Source: Hyella sp964606015 | GTDB taxonomy: Bacteria; Cyanobacteriota; Cyanobacteriia; Cyanobacteriales; Xenococcaceae | Assembly: GCA_964606015.1 (NCBI GenBank) | Contig: CAZSEZ010000051.1 | Span: 1 to 19,031, forward strand | DNA: 19,031 nucleotides | Reading direction: 5' to 3' | Part shown: positions 7,145 through 14,205 of the stretch, in pieces | Numbering within the stretch: the stretch's first letter is position 1 | How the letters are laid out: the number at the start of each line of letters is the position of its first letter | Notes under the pieces: model-generated | The model's database searches: none | What the model saw: only the letters and a program-made list of their open reading frames with translations | Told to the model about the DNA's origin: nothing | Program-made: the position numbers and the translations under genes

Positions 7145-8407
7145 GTGAAATTATTTTCCAGGTTTTTCACTGTTAGTATTCTCTGCTTACTCTTAAACTT
7201 ATTGCTTGTTGCGCCCGCTTATAGTCGTGGGGGAGGCGGTGGAGGTGGTGGCTGTTTTACTGCGGGAACCCTTATTTTGACTCCTCAAGGAAAGATTCCG
7301 ATAGAACGATTACACAAAGGCGATCAAATAACTAGCTACAATTTTAGCCAACGACAACAGGAGTTAGGCAGAATTGGCAAAATCGAAGTTTTAGAAACAG
7401 ATAGCTATTACAAACTCAATCACCAAATTTTTGTAACCGAAACCCATCCTTTCTATCGGCAGATAAGAAACAAAATTGAACTAGTTGAAGTAGCAAAGCT
7501 AGAAATAGGCGATCAGTTGATCAACGAAAATGGTACAACAACTAAAATCAAAAGTTTAAATAAAATTACTGAATCCATTCAAGTCTATAACTTGCTTGAG
7601 ATCGAGCCAGACCACAATTTTTATGCTGGTGGTTTCTTAGTACACAACAAAGGTGGTGGAGGAGGGGGCAGTGGCAGTTTTTATAGTCGTGGGGGCGGTA
7701 GCGACCATTGGGAAGAAAATTTTAGCACTGGATTTTTCGTCGCACTACTAATCCTTTGTGGATCTGTGCTTTGGCTGACTTATCTTCCAGAGATGATTAA
7801 CTACTTTAACTACATTGGTAAAAAATTCACCGAAGATAATGAGCTGATTACCTACATACAGCAAATTGAGCCTAAGTTCACTAACAAATATTCCTTTCGC
7901 TATTATTCTGACAATCAAATCTGGAAGCAAATTGAACCAGCAACAGAACTCAACGCAGTTCAATACCAACACCTCATTAGCAAAGTAGACTTGACTACAG
8001 AAACAAATAAATTATTTCAGCAATACCAATACCACTGGACAATCAAAGACTTAGAGGCAATGAGTCAATACATCACAGAGCCTTTTTACTCAATTCAAAA
8101 AAATATTTTTCACAAAGCTGTGGGGATTGATTTTGATATTGTCTACAATCCAAAACTAGAACAAATAACTCCTATTGATATCGATTTTAAAAAAAATAAA
8201 TGTTTTTTGCGACTTTTAATAAGCGGTTCAATGACTAATTTTAAACTCTCTGCTACAACAGGTGATGTATTATCTGGGACATCTCAGCCTCGCTCTTTTT
8301 CTGAATATTGGGACATTGATATCAGAAAAAAACCTAGTTGGGGTAAAACAGAAGAGTCAGAAATTCAATGTTATTTGGCTAATATTACCCAAGTTAAAAA
8401 TACTTGA
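7145..8407 (+). CDS. Exported/membrane Tim44-like protein interrupted by a Hint (intein-like) domain
   Basis: The 420-residue product starts at GTG; this start gives a complete signal peptide (residues 1-26, hydrophobic core 8-23, VAPAYS at the end). In order it has an eight-Gly tract (29-36), a Hint domain (37-168), Lys169, a six-Gly tract (170-175), a Ser/Gly linker with YSRGGG (180-185), a transmembrane helix (about 196-215), and a C-terminal domain (about 220-410). That domain resembles bacterial Tim44-like / NTF2-fold domains: W-x-I-x-D-L-E-A-M-x-x-Y-I-T-E-x-x-Y near 285 and FSEYWDI near 385. Without the Hint part the layout (signal, Gly-rich linker, membrane helix, Tim44-like domain) is that of ordinary bacterial Tim44-like proteins, whose job is poorly known. 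The Hint domain would face the periplasm or lumen. The reading frame is open throughout. The Hint call is strong; the Tim44-like call is moderate. Confidence 0.85.
   Translation: MKLFSRFFTVSILCLLLNLLLVAPAYSRGGGGGGGGCFTAGTLILTPQGKIPIERLHKGDQITSYNFSQRQQELGRIGKIEVLETDSYYKLNHQIFVTETHPFYRQIRNKIELVEVAKLEIGDQLINENGTTTKIKSLNKITESIQVYNLLEIEPDHNFYAGGFLVHNKGGGGGGSGSFYSRGGGSDHWEENFSTGFFVALLILCGSVLWLTYLPEMINYFNYIGKKFTEDNELITYIQQIEPKFTNKYSFRYYSDNQIWKQIEPATELNAVQYQHLISKVDLTTETNKLFQQYQYHWTIKDLEAMSQYITEPFYSIQKNIFHKAVGIDFDIVYNPKLEQITPIDIDFKKNKCFLRLLISGSMTNFKLSATTGDVLSGTSQPRSFSEYWDIDIRKKPSWGKTEESEIQCYLANITQVKNT
7219..7695. repeat. 15-bp direct repeats flanking the Hint domain
   Basis: TTATAGTCGTGGGGG occurs exactly at 7219-7233 and at 7681-7695. 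Both copies are read in the same frame as Tyr-Ser-Arg-Gly and start exactly 462 nt (154 codons) apart, enclosing the Hint-coding part. Similarity continues into a Gly codon run after each copy, with one codon missing in the second. Confidence 0.9.
7253..7648 (+). other. Hint (Hedgehog/intein) self-processing domain, about 132 residues, no endonuclease
   Basis: Block A begins at Cys37 (CFTAGTLILTPQGKIPIE) and supplies the nucleophile for the N-S acyl shift. Block B is TETHPF with Thr98 and His101, the T-x-x-H charge-relay residues. The C-terminal block is YNLLEIEPDHNFYAGG followed by FLVHN, ending at Asn168, which can cyclise. The downstream residue is Lys169 rather than the Cys, Ser or Thr needed for trans-esterification. 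This fits bacterial intein-like (BIL) domains or the Hint domains of secreted and toxin-type proteins, which cleave or ligate rather than splice cleanly. At about 132 residues there is no room for a homing endonuclease. Confidence 0.88.
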
Positions 8408-8640
8408 TTTTAAATAGTAGTGTGGAGCTTTACTATTATCTGGAAAACTTACATATCATCCTTAATCTGCTTCAGGGAAAACCGATCGCACCCAAGTAGA
8501 GTTATCCATACCAGTCACTACTATTAGCTCCGCTACAATGACAGCAACAGGACAAAACCAACTATTCATAACTACTACAAAAGCTCTTAAGATCGTCGGT
8601 TAGCCACAATCAGCGATGAACCATTAACCATCAACAAATT

Positions 8641-8645
8641 AGGAG
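8641..8645 (+). promoter_or_regulatory. Shine-Dalgarno site of clpB
   Basis: AGGAG lies 9 nt before the ATG at 8655 and supports that start. In the 247-nt gap upstream (8408-8654) I see no CIRCE inverted repeat and no other gene. Confidence 0.7.
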
Positions 8646-8654
8646 AAAAAATAT

Positions 8655-11270
8655 ATGCAACCATCCAACCCCCAGCAATTCACCGAAAAAGCTTGGCAAG
8701 CTGTTGTCAAAACCACCGATCTCGCCAAACAAAATAGCCACCAACAAATCGAAAGCGAGCATTTGCTCAAAGCACTGCTAGAAGAAGAAGGACTAGCAAC
8801 TAGCATCTTTAACAAAGCAGATATCAGCGTTAATCGGGTTCGCGATCGCGTAGACCGCTTCATTAATTCTCAGCCCAAAGTTAAAAATCCTGGTGACTCG
8901 ATCTATCTGGGTCGCAGCTTGGATGTTTTGTTGGATAATGCGGATAAATATCGCAAAGACTACGAAGATGAGTATATTTCTGTCGAGCACTTGATCTTGG
9001 CATACGCCAAAGACGACCGCTTAGGAAAGAACTTATTCAAAGAGTTTGGACTCAACGAAACAAAGCTAAAGGAGATCATCAAGCAAGTGCGGGGGAACCA
9101 AAGAGTAACCGACCAAAACCCAGAAGGTAAATACGAAGCCCTGGAAAAATATGGTAGAGAATTAACCGAACTCGCCAAAGAGGGTAAGCTCGATCCTGTA
9201 ATTGGGCGCGATGAAGAAATCCGTCGTACTATTCAAATCCTTTCCCGTCGTACCAAAAACAACCCTGTTCTAATCGGTGAACCAGGGGTAGGTAAAACTG
9301 CGATTGTTGAAGGCTTAGCACAGAGAATTGTCAATCGTGATGTACCCGAATCTTTACGCGATCGCAAGCTAGTTGCTCTGGATATGGGTGCGTTGATTGC
9401 TGGGGCAAAATATCGCGGTGAGTTTGAAGAACGACTCAAAGCTGTCCTCAAAGAAGTTACCGAATCCGAAGGTCAGATCATTCTCTTTATCGATGAGATC
9501 CATACTGTTGTGGGTGCAGGTGCGACCCAAGGTTCGATGGATGCAGGCAACTTGCTCAAACCAATGTTGGCTCGCGGGGAACTGCGTTGTATTGGGGCAA
9601 CTACTCTCGATGAGTATCGTAAATACATCGAAAAAGATGCAGCCTTAGAACGACGTTTTCAATCTGTGTTGGTCGATGAGCCAAACGTAGTTGATACAAT
9701 CTCAATCCTTAGAGGACTCAAAGAACGCTACGAAGTCCATCACGGGGTGAAAATTGCTGATACTGCTCTAGTTGCTGCTGCAACACTCTCTAACCGCTAC
9801 ATTAGCGATCGCTTCTTACCTGACAAAGCGATCGATCTAGTAGATGAGTCGGCTGCCAAACTAAAAATGGAGATTACTTCCAAGCCTGAGGAACTAGACG
9901 AAATAGATCGCAAGATCCTTCAGTTGGAAATGGAAAAACTCTCTCTCCAAAAAGAGAATGACTCGCTGTCTTTGGAAAGATTGCAACGCCTCGAAAAAGA
10001 GCTAGCCAATCTCAAAGAAGAACAGTCAGAACTCAATGCCCAGTGGCAAGCGGAAAAAGAAGTAATCGATAAGCTCAATAACTTCAAAGAAGAAATTGAT
10101 CGCGTCAATCTAGAAATCCAGCAAGCCGAACGAGACTACGATCTCAACAAAGCTGCGGAATTGCGCTACGGCAAACTAACCGAGCTGCAAAAAGAAATTG
10201 TTGAAATCGAAAGCAAACTAGCAGAAAAACAATCTTCAGGACGCAATATGCTCCGTGAGGAAGTCACCGAAAACGATATCGCCGAAATTATTGCTAAGTG
10301 GACGGGCATTCCGCTCAATAAATTAGTTGAGTCGGAAAAAGACAAACTACTCCATCTAGAAGAAGAACTCCACCAAAAAGTAATCGGACAAAATGAAGCT
10401 GTAACTGCTGTTGCTGATGCGGTACAACGTTCTCGTGCAGGATTAGCCGACCCCAATCGTCCCACTGCCAGCTTTATTTTCCTCGGGCCTACTGGCGTAG
10501 GAAAAACAGAATTAGCCAAAGCTTTAGCCAAAACCCTGTTTGATTCTGAAGAAGCTTTGGTGCGGATCGATATGTCCGAATATATGGAAAAACATGCTGT
10601 CTCACGTTTGGTAGGTGCGCCTCCGGGATATGTCGGTTACGAAGAAGGAGGACAGTTAACTGAAGCAATTCGTCGTCGTCCTTACTCGGTGATTTTGTTT
10701 GATGAGATCGAAAAAGCTCACGGAGATGTTTTTAACATCATGCTGCAAATCCTCGATGATGGACGTTTGACTGATTCTCAAGGACGCACCGTGGACTTCA
10801 AAAATGCGATCGTGATTATGACCAGTAATATCGGTTCGCAATACATCCTCGATGTCACAGATGAAGCTAACTACGAAGAAATGCGATCGCGAGTCATGGG
10901 AGCAATGAGGGATAACTTCCGTCCTGAATTCCTCAATCGGATTGATGAAATCATTATCTTCCACGGTCTAACCAAGTCAGAACTAACACCTATCGTTAAA
11001 CTGCAAATTCAAGGACTCGAAAAACGTCTCGCGGATCAAAAACTCTCTCTCAAGCTGTCTGATAGTGCGATCACTTATCTCGCTGAGTTGGGCTACGACC
11101 CTGTGTATGGTGCGAGACCTCTGAAACGAGCAATCCAAAGACACTTAGAAACAGCCTTAGCAAAATCGATCCTCCGTGGAGAGTATCAGCCTGGAGACAC
11201 CATCTTTGTCGATGTCGAAGCTGAGAGGCTAACTTTCAGACGATTATCAGCTGAAATGGTAGCAAACTAG
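8655..11270 (+). CDS. clpB: ATP-dependent disaggregase ClpB (ClpB1 type)
   Basis: ClpB is a hexameric AAA+ chaperone that works with DnaK to pull proteins out of aggregates and is needed for heat tolerance. The 871 residues are full length. The N-terminal domain (1-145) has the double Clp repeat. AAA-1 has Walker A GEPGVGKT (208-215), Walker B ILFIDEIH and GAKYRGEFEERLK. The coiled-coil M domain, about residues 410-530, is rich in Glu, Lys and Leu; its presence separates ClpB from ClpC and ClpA. AAA-2 has Walker A GPTGVGKT (611-618), Walker B ILFDEIEKAH and FRPEFLNRID. The N-terminus (MQPSNPQQFTEKAWQAV) resembles cyanobacterial ClpB1. There is no ClpP-docking tripeptide loop that I can see. 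A possible internal start lies at codon 145. Four HIP1 sites lie inside. Confidence 0.97.
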   Translation: MQPSNPQQFTEKAWQAVVKTTDLAKQNSHQQIESEHLLKALLEEEGLATSIFNKADISVNRVRDRVDRFINSQPKVKNPGDSIYLGRSLDVLLDNADKYRKDYEDEYISVEHLILAYAKDDRLGKNLFKEFGLNETKLKEIIKQVRGNQRVTDQNPEGKYEALEKYGRELTELAKEGKLDPVIGRDEEIRRTIQILSRRTKNNPVLIGEPGVGKTAIVEGLAQRIVNRDVPESLRDRKLVALDMGALIAGAKYRGEFEERLKAVLKEVTESEGQIILFIDEIHTVVGAGATQGSMDAGNLLKPMLARGELRCIGATTLDEYRKYIEKDAALERRFQSVLVDEPNVVDTISILRGLKERYEVHHGVKIADTALVAAATLSNRYISDRFLPDKAIDLVDESAAKLKMEITSKPEELDEIDRKILQLEMEKLSLQKENDSLSLERLQRLEKELANLKEEQSELNAQWQAEKEVIDKLNNFKEEIDRVNLEIQQAERDYDLNKAAELRYGKLTELQKEIVEIESKLAEKQSSGRNMLREEVTENDIAEIIAKWTGIPLNKLVESEKDKLLHLEEELHQKVIGQNEAVTAVADAVQRSRAGLADPNRPTASFIFLGPTGVGKTELAKALAKTLFDSEEALVRIDMSEYMEKHAVSRLVGAPPGYVGYEEGGQLTEAIRRRPYSVILFDEIEKAHGDVFNIMLQILDDGRLTDSQGRTVDFKNAIVIMTSNIGSQYILDVTDEANYEEMRSRVMGAMRDNFRPEFLNRIDEIIIFHGLTKSELTPIVKLQIQGLEKRLADQKLSLKLSDSAITYLAELGYDPVYGARPLKRAIQRHLETALAKSILRGEYQPGDTIFVDVEAERLTFRRLSAEMVAN
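9068..9089 (+). promoter_or_regulatory. Candidate internal translation start of clpB (short ClpB form)
   Basis: AAAGGAG at 9068-9074 lies 12 nt before an in-frame GTG at 9087-9089 (codon 145, in KQVRGNQ). Initiation there would remove the N-terminal domain and give 727 residues. E. coli and Synechococcus ClpB are known to make a shorter form from an internal start near this point, so the site is plausible; it is not proven here. Confidence 0.5.
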
Positions 11271-11291
11271 ACAGTTTAAGCTGATTGGGAA

Positions 11292-11311
11292 AGAGGGCAT
11301 AGTCGCCCTCT
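11292..11311. terminator. Shared hairpin between convergent clpB and the PFE-CTERM gene
   Basis: AGAGGGC (11292-11298) and GCCCTCT (11305-11311) form a 7-bp GC-rich stem with a 6-nt loop. It lies 21 nt after the clpB stop and 6 nt after the stop of the opposing gene. Flanking runs are pyrimidine-rich in both directions (CTTTCGTTATTTTT on the plus strand, TTTCCC on the minus), so it may work both ways. The U-tracts are imperfect. Confidence 0.65.
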
Positions 11312-11317
11312 CTTTCG

Positions 11318-12025
11318 TTATTTTTCGATCTTGGTTGCTGCTTTTTTACGCAGACGAGAAATCCCTAATACTCCACCAACTGCTAATAATCCCAGTCCAG
11401 GCGAAAACTCAAAAGGTACTGCTGTAACACTTACATCATCCAAAAGAGGTCCCCAGAAACCAGTATCATCAGGGCTACTAAAAGTTAAGGTTGTGGAAGC
11501 TCCAGTAGCAGTAAATCCAAGAGTATGTTCTTCCCAGGTCAAAACTGTACCATCTGATGCTGGAGTAGAGAAGACTTGATTGATTCCGGCAATATCAACA
11601 GTTACACTGCGGTTGGGAGAAAAGCCATTAGAGACAGCCCCTGCACCAGCTAAGTAAAAGCTTAATTCGTATGTCTCACCTACATTAGTAGCAAAAGTTT
11701 GAGATAAAGTACCAGTTTGGCCGGGCGTACCATTTAGGTTCAAATCAACTAATAAACTGCCATCTTGTGGAGAGTCAAAAGTAATACCATCATGCCAATC
11801 TACACCAACTCCTCCTACAGTCCACCCAGTGATTTTTGTTGACCCACCAGCAAGAAATTCAAAACCATCACCAGTTCCACTAGTATCAACAAAACCACCA
11901 TCTTCAAATGAACCATTCTGCAGAACGGCTTGAGCAGGGTTAGCAAGGCCTAGAGAGATTAGACAACTAAAGATTAAATAGTTGCTGATTTTAGTCGTAA
12001 ATCTTTGAAAGACAAACTTATTCAT
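11318..12025 (-). CDS. Exported choice-of-anchor C-type protein with a PFE-CTERM (cyanobacterial PEP-CTERM-like) sorting signal
   Basis: The 235-residue protein has a signal peptide (1-33, ending ANPAQA). Residues 36-200 form a beta-rich domain that starts NGSFEDGG and contains ITGWTVGGVGVDW, GSLLVDLNLNGTPGQTG, LSQTFATNVGETYELSFYL as successive short motifs, and LLDDVSV. This is the pattern of choice-of-anchor C / DUF642-like galactose-binding folds found on secreted proteins. The tail is a sorting signal: PFEFSP at 204-209, a hydrophobic helix GLGLLAVGGVLGI, then RLRKK. This arrangement is the cyanobacterial variant of PEP-CTERM, recognised by an exosortase-type enzyme that cuts and passes the protein to the cell surface. 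No exosortase gene is in the window. The function is unknown; surface or matrix association is likely. Confidence 0.87.
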   Translation of the reverse strand: MNKFVFQRFTTKISNYLIFSCLISLGLANPAQAVLQNGSFEDGGFVDTSGTGDGFEFLAGGSTKITGWTVGGVGVDWHDGITFDSPQDGSLLVDLNLNGTPGQTGTLSQTFATNVGETYELSFYLAGAGAVSNGFSPNRSVTVDIAGINQVFSTPASDGTVLTWEEHTLGFTATGASTTLTFSSPDDTGFWGPLLDDVSVTAVPFEFSPGLGLLAVGGVLGISRLRKKAATKIEK

Positions 12026-12530
12026 CAGTATTAGACATCCAAAAAATAATTTGACTTCTGCCCTCGTTATATTTTGGAATAACTAAAATACCATCCATAT
12101 TTATTCTGAAGTTTTGATTAGCAAGCAATCAAGACATCAGTAAATCTGAGTAGCTTATCTGTAAAATTTGTATAAGCATAAATGAAGCATATCTAGTTAT
12201 TTACACGTAAGCAGATTGTAATCTTATACCTTACTAAACATCAGCAAGTGTCATTAACAAGAAAACTCGTATCTCTTATTAAAATTCAACACCTAATAAA
12301 ATTTAATAGCCAGATCAATCACATGTTTAAGTTCAGTTAATGACTCACATATGACACTAGACTTTGAAACGAATAATTCAAAAATACTGAGAGACTGTTC
12401 TAGCAGGGTGCATACTTAGAGAACAATCTAAACTAGAAGGCAATATTCTTGAAGATGTTAGAACTAAGTATTTAGCCTTAAGACTACTTTCCACATAGAT
12501 CCAAATAAACTCACTCAACTACGCTAATAA
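12026..12530. other. 505-nt AT-rich intergenic region without a recognisable gene
   Basis: No convincing coding region was found. The right part holds an imperfect inverted repeat, AGACTGTTCT (12392-12401) and AGAACAATCT (12420-12429), with one mismatch and an 18-nt spacer. It is followed by a 35-codon open stretch without a start codon (12391-12495). The left part should contain the promoter of the PFE-CTERM gene, and the right part the 3' region of the gene ending at 12531. A decayed gene or insertion could have lain here. Confidence 0.5.
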
Positions 12531-13205
12531 TCAAGCACTTGTGGAGGAATAAGTTCCTCTCTTCTTTTTACTTGGAGATAAGAAAGATTTCACCTTGGAA
12601 ATACTTGCTTTGCCAAAATTACCCAAAAAGGCAGTTTTTGCTTCAGATTGTTCAGGATTAGCTTCCCAATATCTTGACCCAGAATACCCTTTAATTTTGC
12701 CTAGATATTTTTTGCTAGAAGCGTAGCACTTATAGGACGCTTTACCTCTACCAACTTTATTACTAACAGACATAGTATTAGGTGCATTTTCGACAATAAG
12801 CTTTTGCACTTCCTCAGGCAAACTTGCTAATGTTCTTGACTTAGATTCAGATTTTTCTGGTATAGGTGATAAACCGACATAAGAGGAATCAGCTTTACTA
12901 GGAGTTTTAGCAGTTTCTAGAGTTGGGTGGATAGCTTCTTCAGTTTGGTGAGTAATTTCTAGAAGAGTAGCTAAAGATAATTCAAACCATCCATCCTCAA
13001 TTCGATATTCGTCATAAAGACTGTGCAATTTCTCGACTTCTTGAGACACCATTGCACTTTCATAAAAATGCAGTAATTCAAACTTGAGACTACTAGATGC
13101 TTGCAGTTCTTGGAGAAAATGTGTAGGGTGATTAGCTGTCTTACCTATCTTGGTTTGCTTAGTCAAAAAATCGTATATGAAGTAGATAAAGCCAAAATCT
13201 TTCAT
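12531..13205 (-). CDS. GIY-YIG-like (T5orf172/MUG113-type) domain protein with a basic C-terminal tail
   Basis: Residues 1-85 follow the T5orf172/MUG113 branch of the GIY-YIG fold: FIYFIYD near the start (GIY strand), TKIGKT at 18-23 (YIG strand), a helix ending FLQELQAS, then EKLHSLYDEYRIEDGWFEL at 58-75, which in this family reads E-x-x-LH ... R-x-x-GEWF. The Arg expected in the helix after the YIG strand appears to be replaced (HPTHFLQELQ), so nuclease activity is doubtful. Residues 86-140 are low-complexity Ser/Thr/Lys/Glu linker. Residues 145-224 are strongly basic (GRGKASYKCYASSKKYLGK, ending in SPSKKKRG) and unrecognised, possibly nucleic-acid binding. No partner gene is obvious. The region lacks HIP1 sites. 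Either an acquired phage-type protein or a lineage-specific protein would fit. Confidence 0.7.
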   Translation of the reverse strand: MKDFGFIYFIYDFLTKQTKIGKTANHPTHFLQELQASSSLKFELLHFYESAMVSQEVEKLHSLYDEYRIEDGWFELSLATLLEITHQTEEAIHPTLETAKTPSKADSSYVGLSPIPEKSESKSRTLASLPEEVQKLIVENAPNTMSVSNKVGRGKASYKCYASSKKYLGKIKGYSGSRYWEANPEQSEAKTAFLGNFGKASISKVKSFLSPSKKKRGTYSSTSA

Positions 13206-13347
13206 TATAGTTTTTAAGCATTTTATGAAAATTTTCCCTTTAACAACCTAGTCCACAAGCTCAATAAATCCGTGTAAATGTCAATCATTATTGACTTGCT
13301 GGTACAGTTGTAGGATGATTTACTATTTGTTAGCTATTGTACTTTCC

Positions 13348-13368
13348 AAAAAATGAGATGCCCTCATT
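13348..13368 (-). terminator. Terminator of the 14586-13446 transcription unit
   Basis: On the minus strand AATGAG-GGCAT-CTCATT forms a 6-bp stem with a 5-nt loop followed by four more T residues. It lies 77 nt after the stop codon at 13446 and before the start of the GIY-YIG-like gene at 13205, so the two are probably separate transcripts. Confidence 0.6.
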
Positions 13369-13445
13369 AATTTGACTGAATGTTTTCAGCAAAATTTTAC
13401 ACACTAGATCTGTCTTGTACTATTTACGATTACTGATAAGAGTGC

Positions 13446-14189
13446 TTATTCTATATAGTCAGCTTCAGAACTTTGCGAATAATAATCAATCTGCTTACTA
13501 TCCCAGTAAAAAATAAAAGAAATTGCGTATAAAAAACCGAACAAAATACTGTTGACAGATTGAATAATTACATCAGTAACAAAATTAGCAGTTATATCTA
13601 GATTAAACAATTCTATTGGTATTTCTGAGGCTAGGGTCAACATAGTTGCAATGATAAATGTCCCCAGCCATCCCAGAATAATCACAGAGAAGATCTGGCT
13701 TCTTCTACCCTTGGTTAATCTAGTACTCTGTTTACGAGCATTACCACTATTGATATTTTCTAAAACGACGATTTCATCAATAAAGTAGTAACGTAAGGTC
13801 AGAATAATCCCAGGAATAATTAATGCTAGTAGACCCAGAAAAATAATCAGGCTAGTACTGAAGCGAGTGGCAAATAACTTTAAACCTCTTTTAGCTGCAT
13901 GTCGCATTGCCACACCATAGCCAACTGCTGCGCCTTGCTTAATCCTAAAAAAAGCATAAATTAAGGCTCCAGCGTAAATAGGACCGAATATTAATTCAAT
14001 TAAGTTGGAGATCTCAAGTTCCTGAATTAACATAGCTATTTCATCTCCTCCAGTTAACTCAGGTAAGACAAAATAGCGAAGATAGACAACCAAAACCGAA
14101 GCAGGAAGCCAAACTGTAAGAATGATCTGGCTAAACAGAATAACATTAGCTGCGTATAGCGCGATCGCTTCTCGGAGCTTACTAAGCAT
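13446..14189 (-). CDS. Polytopic membrane protein (YciC / GDPD-membrane-domain-like)
   Basis: The 247-residue protein has about five predicted membrane helices (residues 12-38, 63-83, 110-137, 165-188 and 207-229). Between helices 3 and 4 is the segment FIDEIVVLENINSGNARKQS then TRLTKGRR. It matches the recurring ...vvlE...g..A...S..L.kG... signature of the family that includes YciC, DUF975 and the membrane domain of glycerophosphodiester phosphodiesterases. The function of that family is unknown. The start codon lies 16 nt after the stop of the upstream 126-residue gene, so the two are likely co-transcribed. A HIP1 site lies near the start. Confidence 0.72.
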   Translation of the reverse strand: MLSKLREAIALYAANVILFSQIILTVWLPASVLVVYLRYFVLPELTGGDEIAMLIQELEISNLIELIFGPIYAGALIYAFFRIKQGAAVGYGVAMRHAAKRGLKLFATRFSTSLIIFLGLLALIIPGIILTLRYYFIDEIVVLENINSGNARKQSTRLTKGRRSQIFSVIILGWLGTFIIATMLTLASEIPIELFNLDITANFVTDVIIQSVNSILFGFLYAISFIFYWDSKQIDYYSQSSEADYIE

Positions 14190-14205
14190 CGATATTAATT
14201 AGCTA

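Noticed and set aside
7253..7648. Classical self-splicing intein.
   Set aside because: The residue after the terminal Asn is Lys, the host site is a Gly linker rather than a conserved active site, and no endonuclease domain is present. A BIL/Hint-type self-processing domain fits better.
8537..8602. A 21-codon ORF upstream of clpB starting at ATG.
   Set aside because: No Shine-Dalgarno site and low-complexity Thr-rich content; likely chance. It could be a leader peptide, but nothing supports that.
8408..8654. Search for a CIRCE (HrcA) operator upstream of clpB.
   Set aside because: No TTAGCACTC-N9-GAGTGCTAA-like repeat is present. The short AATAGTA/TACTATT repeat near 8415-8440 has no T-run and is weak.
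8639..10964. Several long antisense and alternate-frame ORFs across clpB.
   Set aside because: They have no family features and are explained by the codon bias of a highly conserved gene on the plus strand.
12391..12498. A 35-codon open stretch on the plus strand in the 505-nt spacer, with protein-like composition.
   Set aside because: It is preceded directly by a stop, has no ATG, GTG or TTG start and matches nothing I recognise. Mentioned as a possible relic only.
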